Source: an uncultured Acidobacteriota bacterium
GTDB taxonomy: Bacteria; Acidobacteriota; Blastocatellia; Pyrinomonadales; Pyrinomonadaceae
Direction: 5' to 3'
NCBI GenBank assembly: GCA_937859595.1
Contig: CALMAH010000017.1
Location: forward strand, 1 to 64,000
DNA: 64,000 bases
A model generated the notes under the pieces. It was given only the letters and a program-made list of their open reading frames with translations, was not told where the DNA came from and ran no database searches. Shown here in pieces: positions 9,159-17,320 of this stretch. Position 1 is the stretch's first letter. Each line of letters starts with the position of its first letter. Position numbers and translations under genes: made by a program.

Positions 9159-9186
9159 TTGCAATTTTCGCGAATGTGTGTAAAAT
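9159..9186 (+). promoter_or_regulatory. possible promoter ahead of clpP
   Basis: TTGCAA at 9159-9164 and TAAAAT at 9181-9186 with a 16-nt spacer lie in the tig-clpP gap. They would give clpP its own transcription start about 70 bp upstream. Confidence 0.3.
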
Positions 9187-9265
9187 CGGCAATCGGTCAC
9201 TTGTCAACACTTTAACTGCACCACATTCAAGCATTACATAAAGTAATTTCGAAGAAAGAGGATTT

Positions 9266-9853
9266 ATGGCATTAGTACCGATGGTTGTGGAACAAACGTC
9301 TCGCGGAGAGCGTGCGTTTGATATCTACTCCAGGCTATTGAAGGACAGCATCATATTCATCGGCACGCCGATCGACGACCAGATCGCGAATTTGCTGGTG
9401 GCCCAATTGTTATTTCTCGAGGCAGAAGACCCCGAACGCGACATAAATCTCTACATAAATTCGCCGGGCGGCTCAATTACCGCGGGAATGGCCATCTATG
9501 ACACGATGCAGTTCATCAAAAACGATGTGACGACCATCTGTGTCGGGCAGTGTGCCTCAATGGGTGCTCTGCTTTTGACTGCGGGGACAAAGGGAAAGAG
9601 ATTTGCTCTTCCTCATTCTCGGATCCTGATCCATCAGCCCTCCGGGGGTGCTACCGGACAGGCGACGGACGTCAGGATCATGGCCGAGGAGATCTTGCGT
9701 ATGCGCGAGATGACCTCAAGGCTGCTTGCATTGCATAGCGGACAGCCCTTTGAAAAGGTGGAAGTGGACGTTGAACGCGACCGCATCTTGTCGCCGATAC
9801 AGGCAAAAGAATACGGCCTGATCGACGAGGTGATAGAACATCGGGAAAAATAG
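9266..9853 (+). CDS. clpP: ATP-dependent Clp protease proteolytic subunit
   Basis: Serine peptidase of 195 residues that forms the tetradecameric proteolytic chamber paired with ClpX. The catalytic triad is visible as Ser98 (GQCASMGA), His123 ([10 protein letters not shown]) and Asp172 (VERDRIL). Length and residue spacing match the classic ClpP1. An AAAGAGG ribosome-binding site precedes the start. clpX follows after 65 bp, in probable operon. Confidence 0.97.
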   Translation: MALVPMVVEQTSRGERAFDIYSRLLKDSIIFIGTPIDDQIANLLVAQLLFLEAEDPERDINLYINSPGGSITAGMAIYDTMQFIKNDVTTICVGQCASMGALLLTAGTKGKRFALPHSRILIHQPSGGATGQATDVRIMAEEILRMREMTSRLLALHSGQPFEKVEVDVERDRILSPIQAKEYGLIDEVIEHREK

Positions 9854-9918
9854 GCCGGAAGAGGGAAAGCGGAACATTTGACCAAAAGACCCCGCGATCC
9901 TCAGTTCGCATTCGAGTT

Positions 9919-11163
9919 ATGGCAAATTTCAGAAGATCGGAAGAACTGCTCAATTGCTCATTCTGCGGCAAATCCCAGAACGACGTAAAAAAACTGATCG
10001 CGGGCCCCGGAGTTTACGTCTGCAATGAGTGTATCGATATCTGCAATGAGATCATCAATGATGACGAACAGAATGAGAATGTCGTGGGCCGCAGCCACCT
10101 GCCGAAACCAGCCGAAATAAAAGGATTTCTCGATCAATATGTCATCGGCCAGGACGAACCGAAAAAGCGGCTTGCCGTGGCCGTTTATCAGCACTACAAA
10201 CGGCTTGAGCTGGCCAAGCGCCGGTCTGATATAGAGCTGCAGAAATCTAACATCGTTTTGATCGGCCCCACGGGAACCGGCAAAACTCTGCTTGCCCAAA
10301 CGCTTGCCCGCCAACTTAGCGTACCTTTCTGTATTGTTGACGCCACCAGCCTGACCGAGGCGGGATACGTGGGCGAGGATGTGGAGAACATTCTGCTCAG
10401 GCTGCTTCAGGCGGCGGGAAACGATGTCGAACGGGCACAGCAGGGAATCATCTATATTGACGAGATAGACAAGATATGCCGCAAGGACGACAACCCCTCG
10501 ATCACCCGCGATGTTTCCGGCGAAGGCGTCCAGCAGGCGTTGCTCAAAATACTCGAAGGGACCGTTGCAAATGTACCGACGGGCGGCGGACGCAAACATC
10601 CGCAGCAGGAATTCACACAGTTGGATACGACCAACATCTTGTTCATCTGCGGCGGGGCGTTCATAGGATTGGAAAAGGTCGTCGAAAAGCGGCTCAGGAA
10701 CAAATCTCTCGGTTTTCAGGCAGATGTGCGCACCGGGCTCCAGCGTCGCAACGAAGCCTTTGAAAAACTCGAGCCCGAGGACCTGATCCACTACGGCTTG
10801 ATCCCTGAATTCGTCGGCCGTCTGCCGGTGGTCGGAGTGCTTCGCGAGCTTGACGAGGATGCTCTTATAAAGATACTCACCGAGCCGAAGAACGCTCTTC
10901 TCCGTCAATATCAGCGCAAGTTCGAATTTGACAATATCAGCCTTAAATTTTCCGAAGGCGCCATCCGAGCGATCGCCCAACAGGCACACAAGCGGAAAGT
11001 CGGCGCCCGAGGCCTGATGATGATATTGGAAGAGATCTTGCTCGATTCGATGTATGTCCTGCCCTCGGACGGCACCATAAAGGAGCTCTATATCACCCGC
11101 GAAATGGTAGAGCGAAAGGTACCCGTCTTTGACATCGTGGCCCCGATCGACCAGGCGGCGTAA
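9919..11163 (+). CDS. clpX: ClpX AAA+ unfoldase
   Basis: ATP-dependent unfoldase of 414 residues that feeds substrates to ClpP. The N-terminal zinc-binding domain has Cys13, Cys16, Cys35 and Cys38. The Walker A GPTGTGKT is at 116-123 and the Walker B tail DEID at 181-184, followed by the pore segment [11 protein letters not shown]. The ClpP-docking loop reads SLGF where most homologues have IGF, a conservative change that should still insert into ClpP. Confidence 0.97.
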   Translation: MANFRRSEELLNCSFCGKSQNDVKKLIAGPGVYVCNECIDICNEIINDDEQNENVVGRSHLPKPAEIKGFLDQYVIGQDEPKKRLAVAVYQHYKRLELAKRRSDIELQKSNIVLIGPTGTGKTLLAQTLARQLSVPFCIVDATSLTEAGYVGEDVENILLRLLQAAGNDVERAQQGIIYIDEIDKICRKDDNPSITRDVSGEGVQQALLKILEGTVANVPTGGGRKHPQQEFTQLDTTNILFICGGAFIGLEKVVEKRLRNKSLGFQADVRTGLQRRNEAFEKLEPEDLIHYGLIPEFVGRLPVVGVLRELDEDALIKILTEPKNALLRQYQRKFEFDNISLKFSEGAIRAIAQQAHKRKVGARGLMMILEEILLDSMYVLPSDGTIKELYITREMVERKVPVFDIVAPIDQAA

Positions 11164-11220
11164 AGCCACCCGGCGATAAACGGCCCCAAAAGCCTCCATC
11201 CTATTTCCGATCTTGCTGTT

Positions 11221-11255
11221 CCCCCGGCCGGTTGATCCATGCCACGGGGGCTTTT
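11221..11255 (+). terminator. terminator after clpX
   Basis: CCCCC at 11221-11225 pairs with GGGGG at 11246-11250, flanked by additional G/C, and is followed by CTTTT. It separates clpX from the site-2 protease. Confidence 0.6.
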
Positions 11256-11302
11256 CTGCATTTGTCGACATCGGTAAGGCGTCTATAATCGAATTAAGTT
11301 AC

Positions 11303-12433
11303 ATGGAAGCTCAAATAAAACTAGGACGCATACTTGGCATACAGATAGGGCTGCACTATAGCTGGCTTATCATTGCGGTGCTCATCTCGCTGTCGCTGGC
11401 CGCGCATTTCAGCGCGCAAAATCCCGATTGGGGCTTTGGCATAATCTGGTTGATGGCCATTTCCACGGCCATACTCTTTTTCGCGGCCATCGTTGTTCAC
11501 GAGCTTTCTCATGCGGCGGTCGCACTGCGCAACGGGCTGCCCGTGCGTGCCATCACGCTCTTCGCACTCGGCGGCGTCGCACAGATCGAAAAGGAGCCGC
11601 AGAGCGCAAAAGTAGAATTCTGGATGGCGATCGTCGGCCCGATAACCAGCGCAGTTATCGGAATCGGCTTTCTCACGCTCGCTACGTTTTTGGGTTGGAC
11701 GCCGGCCACCGACGCTGCGACACCGCTTATGGCCATGATGGTCTGGCTGGGTTACATAAATATCGCTCTTGCGGTCTTTAACATGATCCCGGGCTTCCCG
11801 ATGGACGGCGGGCGTGTGCTCAGAGCCGTCATCTGGTGGATAACCGGCAATCCCGGGCGAGCCACGCGCGGAGCCTCGATCGCGGGCCAGGTTATCGCGT
11901 TCATCTTCATTATCGGCGGGCTGATCGGATTTTTCCGCGGGCTTGGTTTTGGAGGGCTCTGGATCGCATTTATCGGGTGGTTCCTGCTAAATGCCGCAAA
12001 GGCGACCTATGTACAGGCTGAGGTAACTGACGGGCTTGAGGGTGTTCGCGTTGGTGACCTGATGGGCCGCGAATGTGCGACCATAGACGGCCGCGACAAT
12101 CTGCAGACCGTCGTCTCCGACCATATGCTGCGGACCGGCCGCCGATGTTTTATCGTTACCGAAAGCAGCGAACCGGTGGGGATGATCACGCCTTCGGAGA
12201 TCACCGCCGTCGAGGAGCGCAAGTGGCCATTCACGCTGGCTTCGGACGCCATGAAGCCGCTCTCTCAGCTGCACACCGCTTGGCCCGATATGCCCGCCTC
12301 CGAAGCTCTCGACCTGCTCGGGAAACACGATATAAACCAGCTCCCTGTGATCGCGGACGGCCGGCTCGCCGGCATCATCTCGCGAGATGTCATCCTCCGC
12401 TATCTCGTTACCCGCAAAGAGTTGCGTAAATGA
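11303..12433 (+). CDS. site-2-type zinc metalloprotease with two CBS domains
   Basis: An intramembrane M50 peptidase of 376 residues. HELSH at 66-70 supplies two zinc ligands and the active glutamate. [12 protein letters not shown] (160-171) supplies the third ligand, Asp168. About six membrane helices precede a tandem CBS pair (roughly 245-376) that may sense adenine nucleotides. The ATG at 11303 is chosen because it begins the conserved [17 protein letters not shown] segment; an upstream in-frame ATG would run through the clpX terminator. The natural substrate is unknown. Confidence 0.88.
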   Translation: MEAQIKLGRILGIQIGLHYSWLIIAVLISLSLAAHFSAQNPDWGFGIIWLMAISTAILFFAAIVVHELSHAAVALRNGLPVRAITLFALGGVAQIEKEPQSAKVEFWMAIVGPITSAVIGIGFLTLATFLGWTPATDAATPLMAMMVWLGYINIALAVFNMIPGFPMDGGRVLRAVIWWITGNPGRATRGASIAGQVIAFIFIIGGLIGFFRGLGFGGLWIAFIGWFLLNAAKATYVQAEVTDGLEGVRVGDLMGRECATIDGRDNLQTVVSDHMLRTGRRCFIVTESSEPVGMITPSEITAVEERKWPFTLASDAMKPLSQLHTAWPDMPASEALDLLGKHDINQLPVIADGRLAGIISRDVILRYLVTRKELRK

Positions 12434-12444
12434 ACCGCAGATAG

Positions 12445-12678
12445 GTAGGTTCTAGCCGAGATCCGACGCACAGGTTTGCCCTCGCATCGCCGCTAGCCGG
12501 CGTCAAACTCAAAACCAACGCCGCCCGAAGATCCCGCTCGCCGCAATCGGCCCTGTACCTGCTGTTCAAACTGCTCCAGCGGGCCGAGAAAAACTGGCAA
12601 AGACTCGCTTCGCCAGAAAAACTAAAGGAGGTGAAACTGCCGGATAAACCGGAGATCGCAACGCCTACGCCATCCTAA
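12445..12678 (+). pseudogene. transposase C-terminal remnant (IS256/mutator-like)
   Basis: This frame is open for 77 codons without a start. It reads ALYLLFKLLQRAEKNWQRLA, then SPEKLKEVKL, then a stop. A helix with paired aromatic residues followed by W-x-R-L resembles the C-terminal end of IS256-type transposases. No DDE core, inverted repeats or target duplication are visible, so only the tail survives. Family assignment is by eye and tentative. Confidence 0.4.
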
Positions 12679-12786
12679 AAACCGGTTCTGAGAAACTGTC
12701 GATAACAATGATCGCTAACATGAACCCGAAATCTCGTTTCCACAACTTTTGACACGGACTCTTTTTATTTCCATTTGTAAACGGAT

Positions 12787-13344
12787 CTATTGTTGGGCGA
12801 ACGATTCATAAGCTCCAGGATCGACAAATGCAAATAATTTCCACTTGTCACAGTCTCGAAACATAAGCACATCACGATCAAGAAGAAATCCAGAACCCTT
12901 CACTGAAATCCTTAATCTGACCTCTTCGTCAAATGTCTCCTCATGAATAACCGTATAAGATCTCCAGAAATTATTCTTGATACCGACTGGGACATTATTG
13001 CGAACTAATGAACTATCTGGCGATATCTTAAGTTCAAATCTTTTATCGTTATCATTTTGATGAGAAGTCGAAGCCAAGAGTTTATTATTGCACTCTTCTC
13101 GCGAGATTGATTGACATAAGAGAAATCTATCTGGCGGATTGCCAATGTAGGCTTCGATCTCGTCAAAATTTCCTTCTCTTGCAAAGTCCCAGTACTTCCC
13201 AAACGAGGCAGATGGCGTTTCAGTTGTTTCACAAACAGGTTGATTAGGATCGTTTAGTACAACGTCTGACTGAGATTTGCTCTCGCACCCAACAGTCGAT
13301 ACAGAAAATGCAAAAAGGAAAATCGTTGTCCTATTATTATTCAT
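12787..13344 (-). CDS. putative lipoprotein of unknown function
   Basis: A 185-residue protein with a short hydrophobic leader and a lipobox-like TVGC ending at Cys20; -3 is Thr rather than Leu, so lipidation is probable but not certain. The mature domain is a single compact alpha/beta type with four further cysteines. Base composition is more AT-rich than that of neighbouring genes, consistent with recent acquisition. A GGAG site lies inside the end of an upstream open frame whose TAG stop is three bases before this ATG, suggesting translational coupling. Confidence 0.6.
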   Translation of the reverse strand: MNNNRTTIFLFAFSVSTVGCESKSQSDVVLNDPNQPVCETTETPSASFGKYWDFAREGNFDEIEAYIGNPPDRFLLCQSISREECNNKLLASTSHQNDNDKRFELKISPDSSLVRNNVPVGIKNNFWRSYTVIHEETFDEEVRLRISVKGSGFLLDRDVLMFRDCDKWKLFAFVDPGAYESFAQQ

Positions 13345-13347
13345 AAC

Positions 13348-13671
13348 CTACTCCGGTCTCGGGCACGCACTTGGACTAAAATCGCACGTGGCAGCATTAC
13401 GCACATTAGTAACGATATAAAAACTGGTGCCAGGCCGTCGATTCTGCGATATTTTTGCATTTATTTTTGCTGGGCCGCGGCCGGCTCGTGGCATCGTTTC
13501 AAGACCGCCGACCCGTTTGAACCGTTCGATGCGGTTTTGTTGCTCTAGGATAGCCTCGATGCCGATGTTATGGCAAGAAAATTCGGTCGCGGGCGGGAGT
13601 TGGCCGGTGTCTAAGAAAAAGCGGGGTCTGGCCTTCGGGATGAATGGGGTCTGGCCTTCGATATTACGATC
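13348..13671 (-). pseudogene. start-less open frame upstream of the lipoprotein
   Basis: Between TGA (13672-13674) and TAG (13348-13350) lie 107 sense codons with no ATG before residue 60. The reading has protein-like character in the middle (GIEAILEQQNRIERFKRVGG, PAKINAKISQNRRPG) and a C-terminus with two cysteines (TCDFSPSACPRPE). Its 5' edge is cut by the A/G-rich repeat at 13671-13736. It looks like the 3' end of a longer gene whose remainder has been lost. I do not recognise a family. Confidence 0.35.
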
Positions 13672-13736
13672 TCAATTCTCATTTATCATTTACCACTTTT
13701 CATTTCATGCATATCGTGCATATCGCGCAGATCGTC
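13671..13736 (-). repeat. A/G-rich compound repeat, inverted copy
   Basis: Read on the minus strand this is CGCGATATGCACGATATGCA followed by TGAAATGAAAAGTGG and then AAATGATAAATGAGAATTGAG. It has the same order of parts as the array at 64-141. It lies exactly where the start-less frame 13348-13671 is truncated. Confidence 0.65.
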
Positions 13737-13823
13737 CTTCCAACCCGCCGCGTGCCGTGAGACCATCGACCGTCGGCCCGTGCTGCCGCGAATATGTGGA
13801 TGTCTGAAATGCAGGAAGATCGG

Positions 13824-13909
13824 TTTATCGGCAGGCTCCGTCAGGAGCAGGATGTTTGTAGCGCCAAAGCACCCGCGAAGCGGCCAAACCCCGTCATGGG
13901 CGATATCTA
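13824..13909 (+). repeat. palindromic REP-like element
   Basis: The arm GGCTCCGTCAGGAGC (a GCTCC/GGAGC hairpin with a GTCA loop) is followed by AGGATGTTTGTAGCG. About 50 bases further on is a second palindromic arm, CCCCGTCATGGGCG. A hairpin plus GGATGTTTGTAGC plus a second GTCA hairpin is the layout of widespread bacterial intergenic palindromic elements. Its open frames are not credible genes. Confidence 0.55.
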
Positions 13910-13931
13910 TCACACGGCCCGCGCTGGGCAG

Positions 13932-13976
13932 GTATCAAAGTGTTTCAAATGTTTCAAATGTTTCAAGTGTTTCACC
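13932..13976 (+). repeat. tandem nonamer TGTTTCAAA
   Basis: Four to five head-to-tail nonamers, TGTTTCAAA changing to TGTTTCAAG and TGTTTCACC, start at about 13932 with a degenerate unit. They are perfectly periodic in the centre (13941-13967). Confidence 0.75.
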
Positions 13977-14258
13977 GCAACACTTTCCCCTCCGGGAAAC
14001 GAAACACCGTCACGCTTAAAAGTGGCTCATTTTGCAAAATGGAACGAGTTTTCGCCGCAAACCAAGTGGCGTCACCATTTAACCCGTTCCACTTTGGACA
14101 TTTTAATGCAAAAAGTGGAACGATTCCTGGCATCCGCCTGCAAAAAGTGGGGAAAAATGGAACACTCGTCCCAACCCGGCGTCTCAATTCGCTCCCCGAT
14201 CCGTTTAAGTTCTGAGAGGCCGTTCACCCGGCATTTTCCGGGCGTCGGTTCATTAAGA
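13977..14258. other. intergenic DNA with scattered AAAGTGG words
   Basis: No gene is seen. The words AAAGTGG, AATGGAAC and AAAAAGTGG recur irregularly between 14010 and 14165, adding to the repeat-rich character of the 13345-14258 patch. The S9 peptidase gene ends at 14259. Confidence 0.5.
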
Positions 14259-16619
14259 TCACTTTTGAGCCAGGTGCTTTTCGAAGAACCAGAGGATCCG
14301 CTCGTATTCGTCTGCCCAGCTTTCGGGGCGGACGAAGGCGTGATTTTCGCTGGGGTAGAGCATTGCCTCAAAATACTGCGTTTTCCCGAGCCTGATGAGC
14401 TGTTCGATCATTTGCACCGAGTCCTGCACATGAACGTTGTCGTCGGCCATTCCGTGAAGTATCAGAAACGGCCGCTCGAGCTTATCGGCATAGGCGATCG
14501 GCGAACTGCGTTTGTAGGCCTCGGGATTTTTTTCGGGAAAGCCGAGCCGCTGAGTTGTGTAAAACGGGTTCGCGGCGTAGTAATTCTTCCAGTCAAAGAC
14601 CGAGCGAAGAGCCGCAGCAGCCGCGATCCGTTCCGGAGCACGCATAACCAGCATCCCGGCCATAAATCCGCCGTAGCTGCCGCCGTAAACTCCGATCCGT
14701 TTCTGATCGACGCCGTAATTCTTGACCATATGGTCGATCGAGTCGATGTGGTCATCGAAGTCCTTTCCGCCGAGAAAGTCATGGACGTCAGTTCGCCAAT
14801 CGCGGCCATAACCCGCCGAGCCGCGGAAGTCGATATCGAGCACGACATAGCCCTTCTTGGCAAGCATGTCGTTGAACATGAATTCGCGGTAATAATTGTT
14901 CCAGCCGTTGATGACGTTCTGCAGATAGCCGGCACCGTGGACGAATATCACCATCGGATATTTTTTCTTGGGGTCATGCCCCGCGGGCAGATAGATCTTC
15001 GCCGGTATCCGCTTGCCGTCGCGCGACGGGATCTCAATGAATTGCGGGACGGTCCAGCGAACATTGCCGAACGCCTGAGGGGTAGTGCTCGTCAGCTTGG
15101 TCGGAAGCCGCAGGTCGCGGGTCAAGGGCCGAGCCGATTGTGCATAAAGTTCGCCCGGGCGGTTCCATCCGGACAGCTCGAAAATGAAGACCGGATCCTC
15201 GGGCCCGTCGTTCAGTTGCGGGGAGCCGATCATTCCCTTTTCACGAATTGGAAAGGGCACTCTCGCTTTCGAAGGAACGTTCAGTGAATACAAATTTCGT
15301 TCGGTATATCCGGCCTCTGTGGACAGCAATGCGATCTCGTCATCGATATTCCATTTCGCCCATTCGACCTGCCAGTTTCCTTTCGTGAGTTGCTCGATCT
15401 TTACGGTCGGAGTTGGGGTGGTGCCGGTTAGATCTTCTTCTGTAGGTTTTGCAGACACCCTCCCTACCGGTCGGGTTTCCGCCTGTGTGTTTGAAACACT
15501 CGCTGCGGACCGCGTTTCTGTTTCGAGCGTTGCGAGATAGAGATGATTATAGCCGTCGCGTTCGGAGGCGAAGAAAAGCTGTGCGGGGTTCCGTGGGTTC
15601 GGTTCGAATATTGCTGATTTCGGAGCCTGCCATTTGTCGTCGGTCTCTTCGGTGACGAGGATGATCTTCTCGTCCTTTGCTCCGACGTTATAAACATAGA
15701 AAAGGTGGCGGCGTTTTGTGTCTTTATCGAGCCGGTCAACTATCAGCGAGCGGTTGTCAGCGGCCCAGACCATCCGGCGAAAGCTGGAAACACCCTCGGG
15801 TGCGGGCAGCTTTATCTCGTGCGGAGCGTCGCGGCTGCCGTCTGTCGGCATGAACATCAGCTTCTGCTCCGTCCAGCCGCGTCGCGGCCCACCGCCGGTG
15901 ACGAATTCGGGCAGGAAATTCGGCACGATAAGTTGCCGCTGCTTTGAGCTGTTCGACACGACATAGGCGGCCATCTGCCCGTCCTTGCTTGTTGCCACAT
16001 TGCCGACGGAGATGAACTGTTGAGCGTTGGCCTCGCGTGTGATCTGTGTGATGATCGCGTCGGCTGTATTGAGCACGAATGCATTCCCACTCTGCGAGTA
16101 GAGTATCCGGTCGTTGTCCAGAAAACGGGCACCGAATTCGGGTGCCTGCGTTTGCGTATATCGTTTTATGGATCTGTCCTCGAGCGTCATCACAAAAACA
16201 TCGCCGCCATGCGTAAAGATCAGCTTTTTCGAATCCGGCGACCATTCAAAATTGCCGAGCTGATTCTCGCGGTCGCGGACGAACTGGTCGCGTATTTCGA
16301 CGCCGTAATTCAACGGATTTGGCCTCTCGGGCGGTCGCTGCGGAGCGGGAAGCTGGTCGGGGCTGAGTATCTTTTCCGGTGTGCCGCCCGAGGTCGATAC
16401 GAGATAAAGATCGCGCCGCGGCTTGCCCTCGGCATTCCAAAGGAAGACGACCTTCGTCCCGTCCGGCGAGAGCTTTTCACCCGAAACGCGCTGCCCCGCA
16501 AGCGAAGGCTCAGCCATTGTCTGGCGAACGGTCAGGGTTTGCGCCGAGAGGGAGGCACCAAATATGAAAGTGAGGAAAACTAAGAAAAGGCTGCGAACGA
16601 AGCGATGGTTATTCTTCAT
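14259..16619 (-). CDS. secreted S9-family prolyl oligopeptidase-type peptidase
   Basis: A 786-residue protein with a signal peptide (start chosen at MKNNHRFVRSLFLV, since the in-frame extension upstream lies within the preceding gene). It has a WD-like beta-propeller (about 35-510) and a C-terminal alpha/beta hydrolase. The catalytic triad is Ser648 (GGSYGGFM), Asp726 or Asp727 (GMADDNVH) and His760 (SENHAF). It probably degrades peptides in the periplasm or outside. Within the propeller there is a low-complexity stretch (SNTQAETRPVGRVSAKPTEE and flanks) that looks inserted. It overlaps the upstream nucleotidyltransferase gene by 11 bp. Confidence 0.92.
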   Translation of the reverse strand: MKNNHRFVRSLFLVFLTFIFGASLSAQTLTVRQTMAEPSLAGQRVSGEKLSPDGTKVVFLWNAEGKPRRDLYLVSTSGGTPEKILSPDQLPAPQRPPERPNPLNYGVEIRDQFVRDRENQLGNFEWSPDSKKLIFTHGGDVFVMTLEDRSIKRYTQTQAPEFGARFLDNDRILYSQSGNAFVLNTADAIITQITREANAQQFISVGNVATSKDGQMAAYVVSNSSKQRQLIVPNFLPEFVTGGGPRRGWTEQKLMFMPTDGSRDAPHEIKLPAPEGVSSFRRMVWAADNRSLIVDRLDKDTKRRHLFYVYNVGAKDEKIILVTEETDDKWQAPKSAIFEPNPRNPAQLFFASERDGYNHLYLATLETETRSAASVSNTQAETRPVGRVSAKPTEEDLTGTTPTPTVKIEQLTKGNWQVEWAKWNIDDEIALLSTEAGYTERNLYSLNVPSKARVPFPIREKGMIGSPQLNDGPEDPVFIFELSGWNRPGELYAQSARPLTRDLRLPTKLTSTTPQAFGNVRWTVPQFIEIPSRDGKRIPAKIYLPAGHDPKKKYPMVIFVHGAGYLQNVINGWNNYYREFMFNDMLAKKGYVVLDIDFRGSAGYGRDWRTDVHDFLGGKDFDDHIDSIDHMVKNYGVDQKRIGVYGGSYGGFMAGMLVMRAPERIAAAAALRSVFDWKNYYAANPFYTTQRLGFPEKNPEAYKRSSPIAYADKLERPFLILHGMADDNVHVQDSVQMIEQLIRLGKTQYFEAMLYPSENHAFVRPESWADEYERILWFFEKHLAQK
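15440..15520 (-). repeat. possible in-frame repeat insertion in the S9 peptidase
   Basis: This stretch encodes a Thr/Ala/Arg-rich linker in the propeller. It contains a perfect GTGTTTGAAACAC palindrome at 15487-15499 and, on the minus strand, GGTAGGGAGGGTGTCTGC, which resembles the intergenic GGCAGGGGTGTCCGCG modules near the window start. The linker is in frame with no stop. Confidence 0.35.
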
Positions 16620-17094
16620 CTGATTCTGCTTCCAACAGAGCGTATAAAACTTTGAGGCCAGGTTCATCTTTCGGTCGTCCGGCGGCCTTCTTAGAAACGA
16701 TCAAGCTCGGGATCGAAAGGATATTTACTTTGTAACCGTCAAGGTCGATCTCCAGAGACTCTTTCAAGAGGTCATCGTAGCTGCCTACCCCTTTGACTTC
16801 GCCGAGCAGGTCTACATCGCCGAGGTCTGTGTAAAAAGTGAAATTGGTGCCATGCTGCAAAGTCGTCCAATCGAAAACGAATGGAAGGTCATCGTCGAAG
16901 TTTCGAGGTCGAGGGTTCAACGGAGAAAGCACGTCAGCGAGCCTTTTCAGGTTATCGCGGGAGCGAGAGTAACAGATGTCCAGATCTTCGGTGATATAGT
17001 TTCCGCCGTGACCACGAATGGCAATACCGCCTACGATCACAAAAGCCACCTTCGCGGCAGAAAGCATCCGAACTACTTCATAAAGATTGAACAT
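16609..17094 (-). CDS. nucleotidyltransferase-superfamily protein
   Basis: A 161-residue protein. VGGIAIRGHGG (about residues 21-31) followed by TEDLDI (35-40) matches the G-G-x-A-x-x-x-H-G...T-x-D-L-D-I arrangement of minimal nucleotidyltransferases used in toxin-antitoxin and AbiEii-like systems. The C-terminus (PSLIVSKKAAGRPKDEPGLK) is the K-x-x-x-R-x-K-D segment of the same group. It overlaps the 77-residue gene upstream by 17 bp, so the two form a translation-coupled pair. The substrate is unknown. Confidence 0.75.
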   Translation of the reverse strand: MFNLYEVVRMLSAAKVAFVIVGGIAIRGHGGNYITEDLDICYSRSRDNLKRLADVLSPLNPRPRNFDDDLPFVFDWTTLQHGTNFTFYTDLGDVDLLGEVKGVGSYDDLLKESLEIDLDGYKVNILSIPSLIVSKKAAGRPKDEPGLKVLYALLEAESDEE

Positions 17095-17311
17095 TCGATT
17101 TCTTTTGCTTTGCCAGCAGTTTCGCTCGCTTTACAGCTTCCGCGATCTTCCGAACTGAGTTGACCGCTCCGTCGTTATTCTTTATACGTTGCGCCGGCGT
17201 CAGTCTCAAGTTCTCGATCAGTTGCGTAAGGTCGATTCCGTAGTCACGGGCTTCCGCGATATACCCGCCCGGCCGTGGATTTCTGAGTTTTTCTTCCGGT
17301 GTTCTTGCCAT
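17078..17311 (-). CDS. small partner protein of the nucleotidyltransferase
   Basis: A 77-residue protein with DYGIDLTQLIENLRLTPAQR near the N-terminal third, a helix typical of small proteins encoded just before minimal nucleotidyltransferases, and a Lys-rich C-terminus (AKQKKSNVQSL). It probably binds the downstream enzyme. Whether the pair acts as toxin and antitoxin cannot be decided from sequence. Confidence 0.6.
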   Translation of the reverse strand: MARTPEEKLRNPRPGGYIAEARDYGIDLTQLIENLRLTPAQRIKNNDGAVNSVRKIAEAVKRAKLLAKQKKSNVQSL

Positions 17312-17320
17312 AGTCTGATT

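Noticed and set aside
9958..11271. 437-codon open frame on the minus strand
   Set aside because: Antisense of clpX, which has all expected motifs; the reading has no family motif.
13932..13976. Regular spaced repeats suspected as CRISPR
   Set aside because: Nine-base units with no spacers and no cas genes; a simple tandem repeat.
13794..15287. 497-codon open frame on the plus strand
   Set aside because: From 14259 onwards it is antisense to the S9 peptidase, whose catalytic triad is intact; the rest runs through a REP-like element and a nonamer repeat (reads as KCFKCFKCF).
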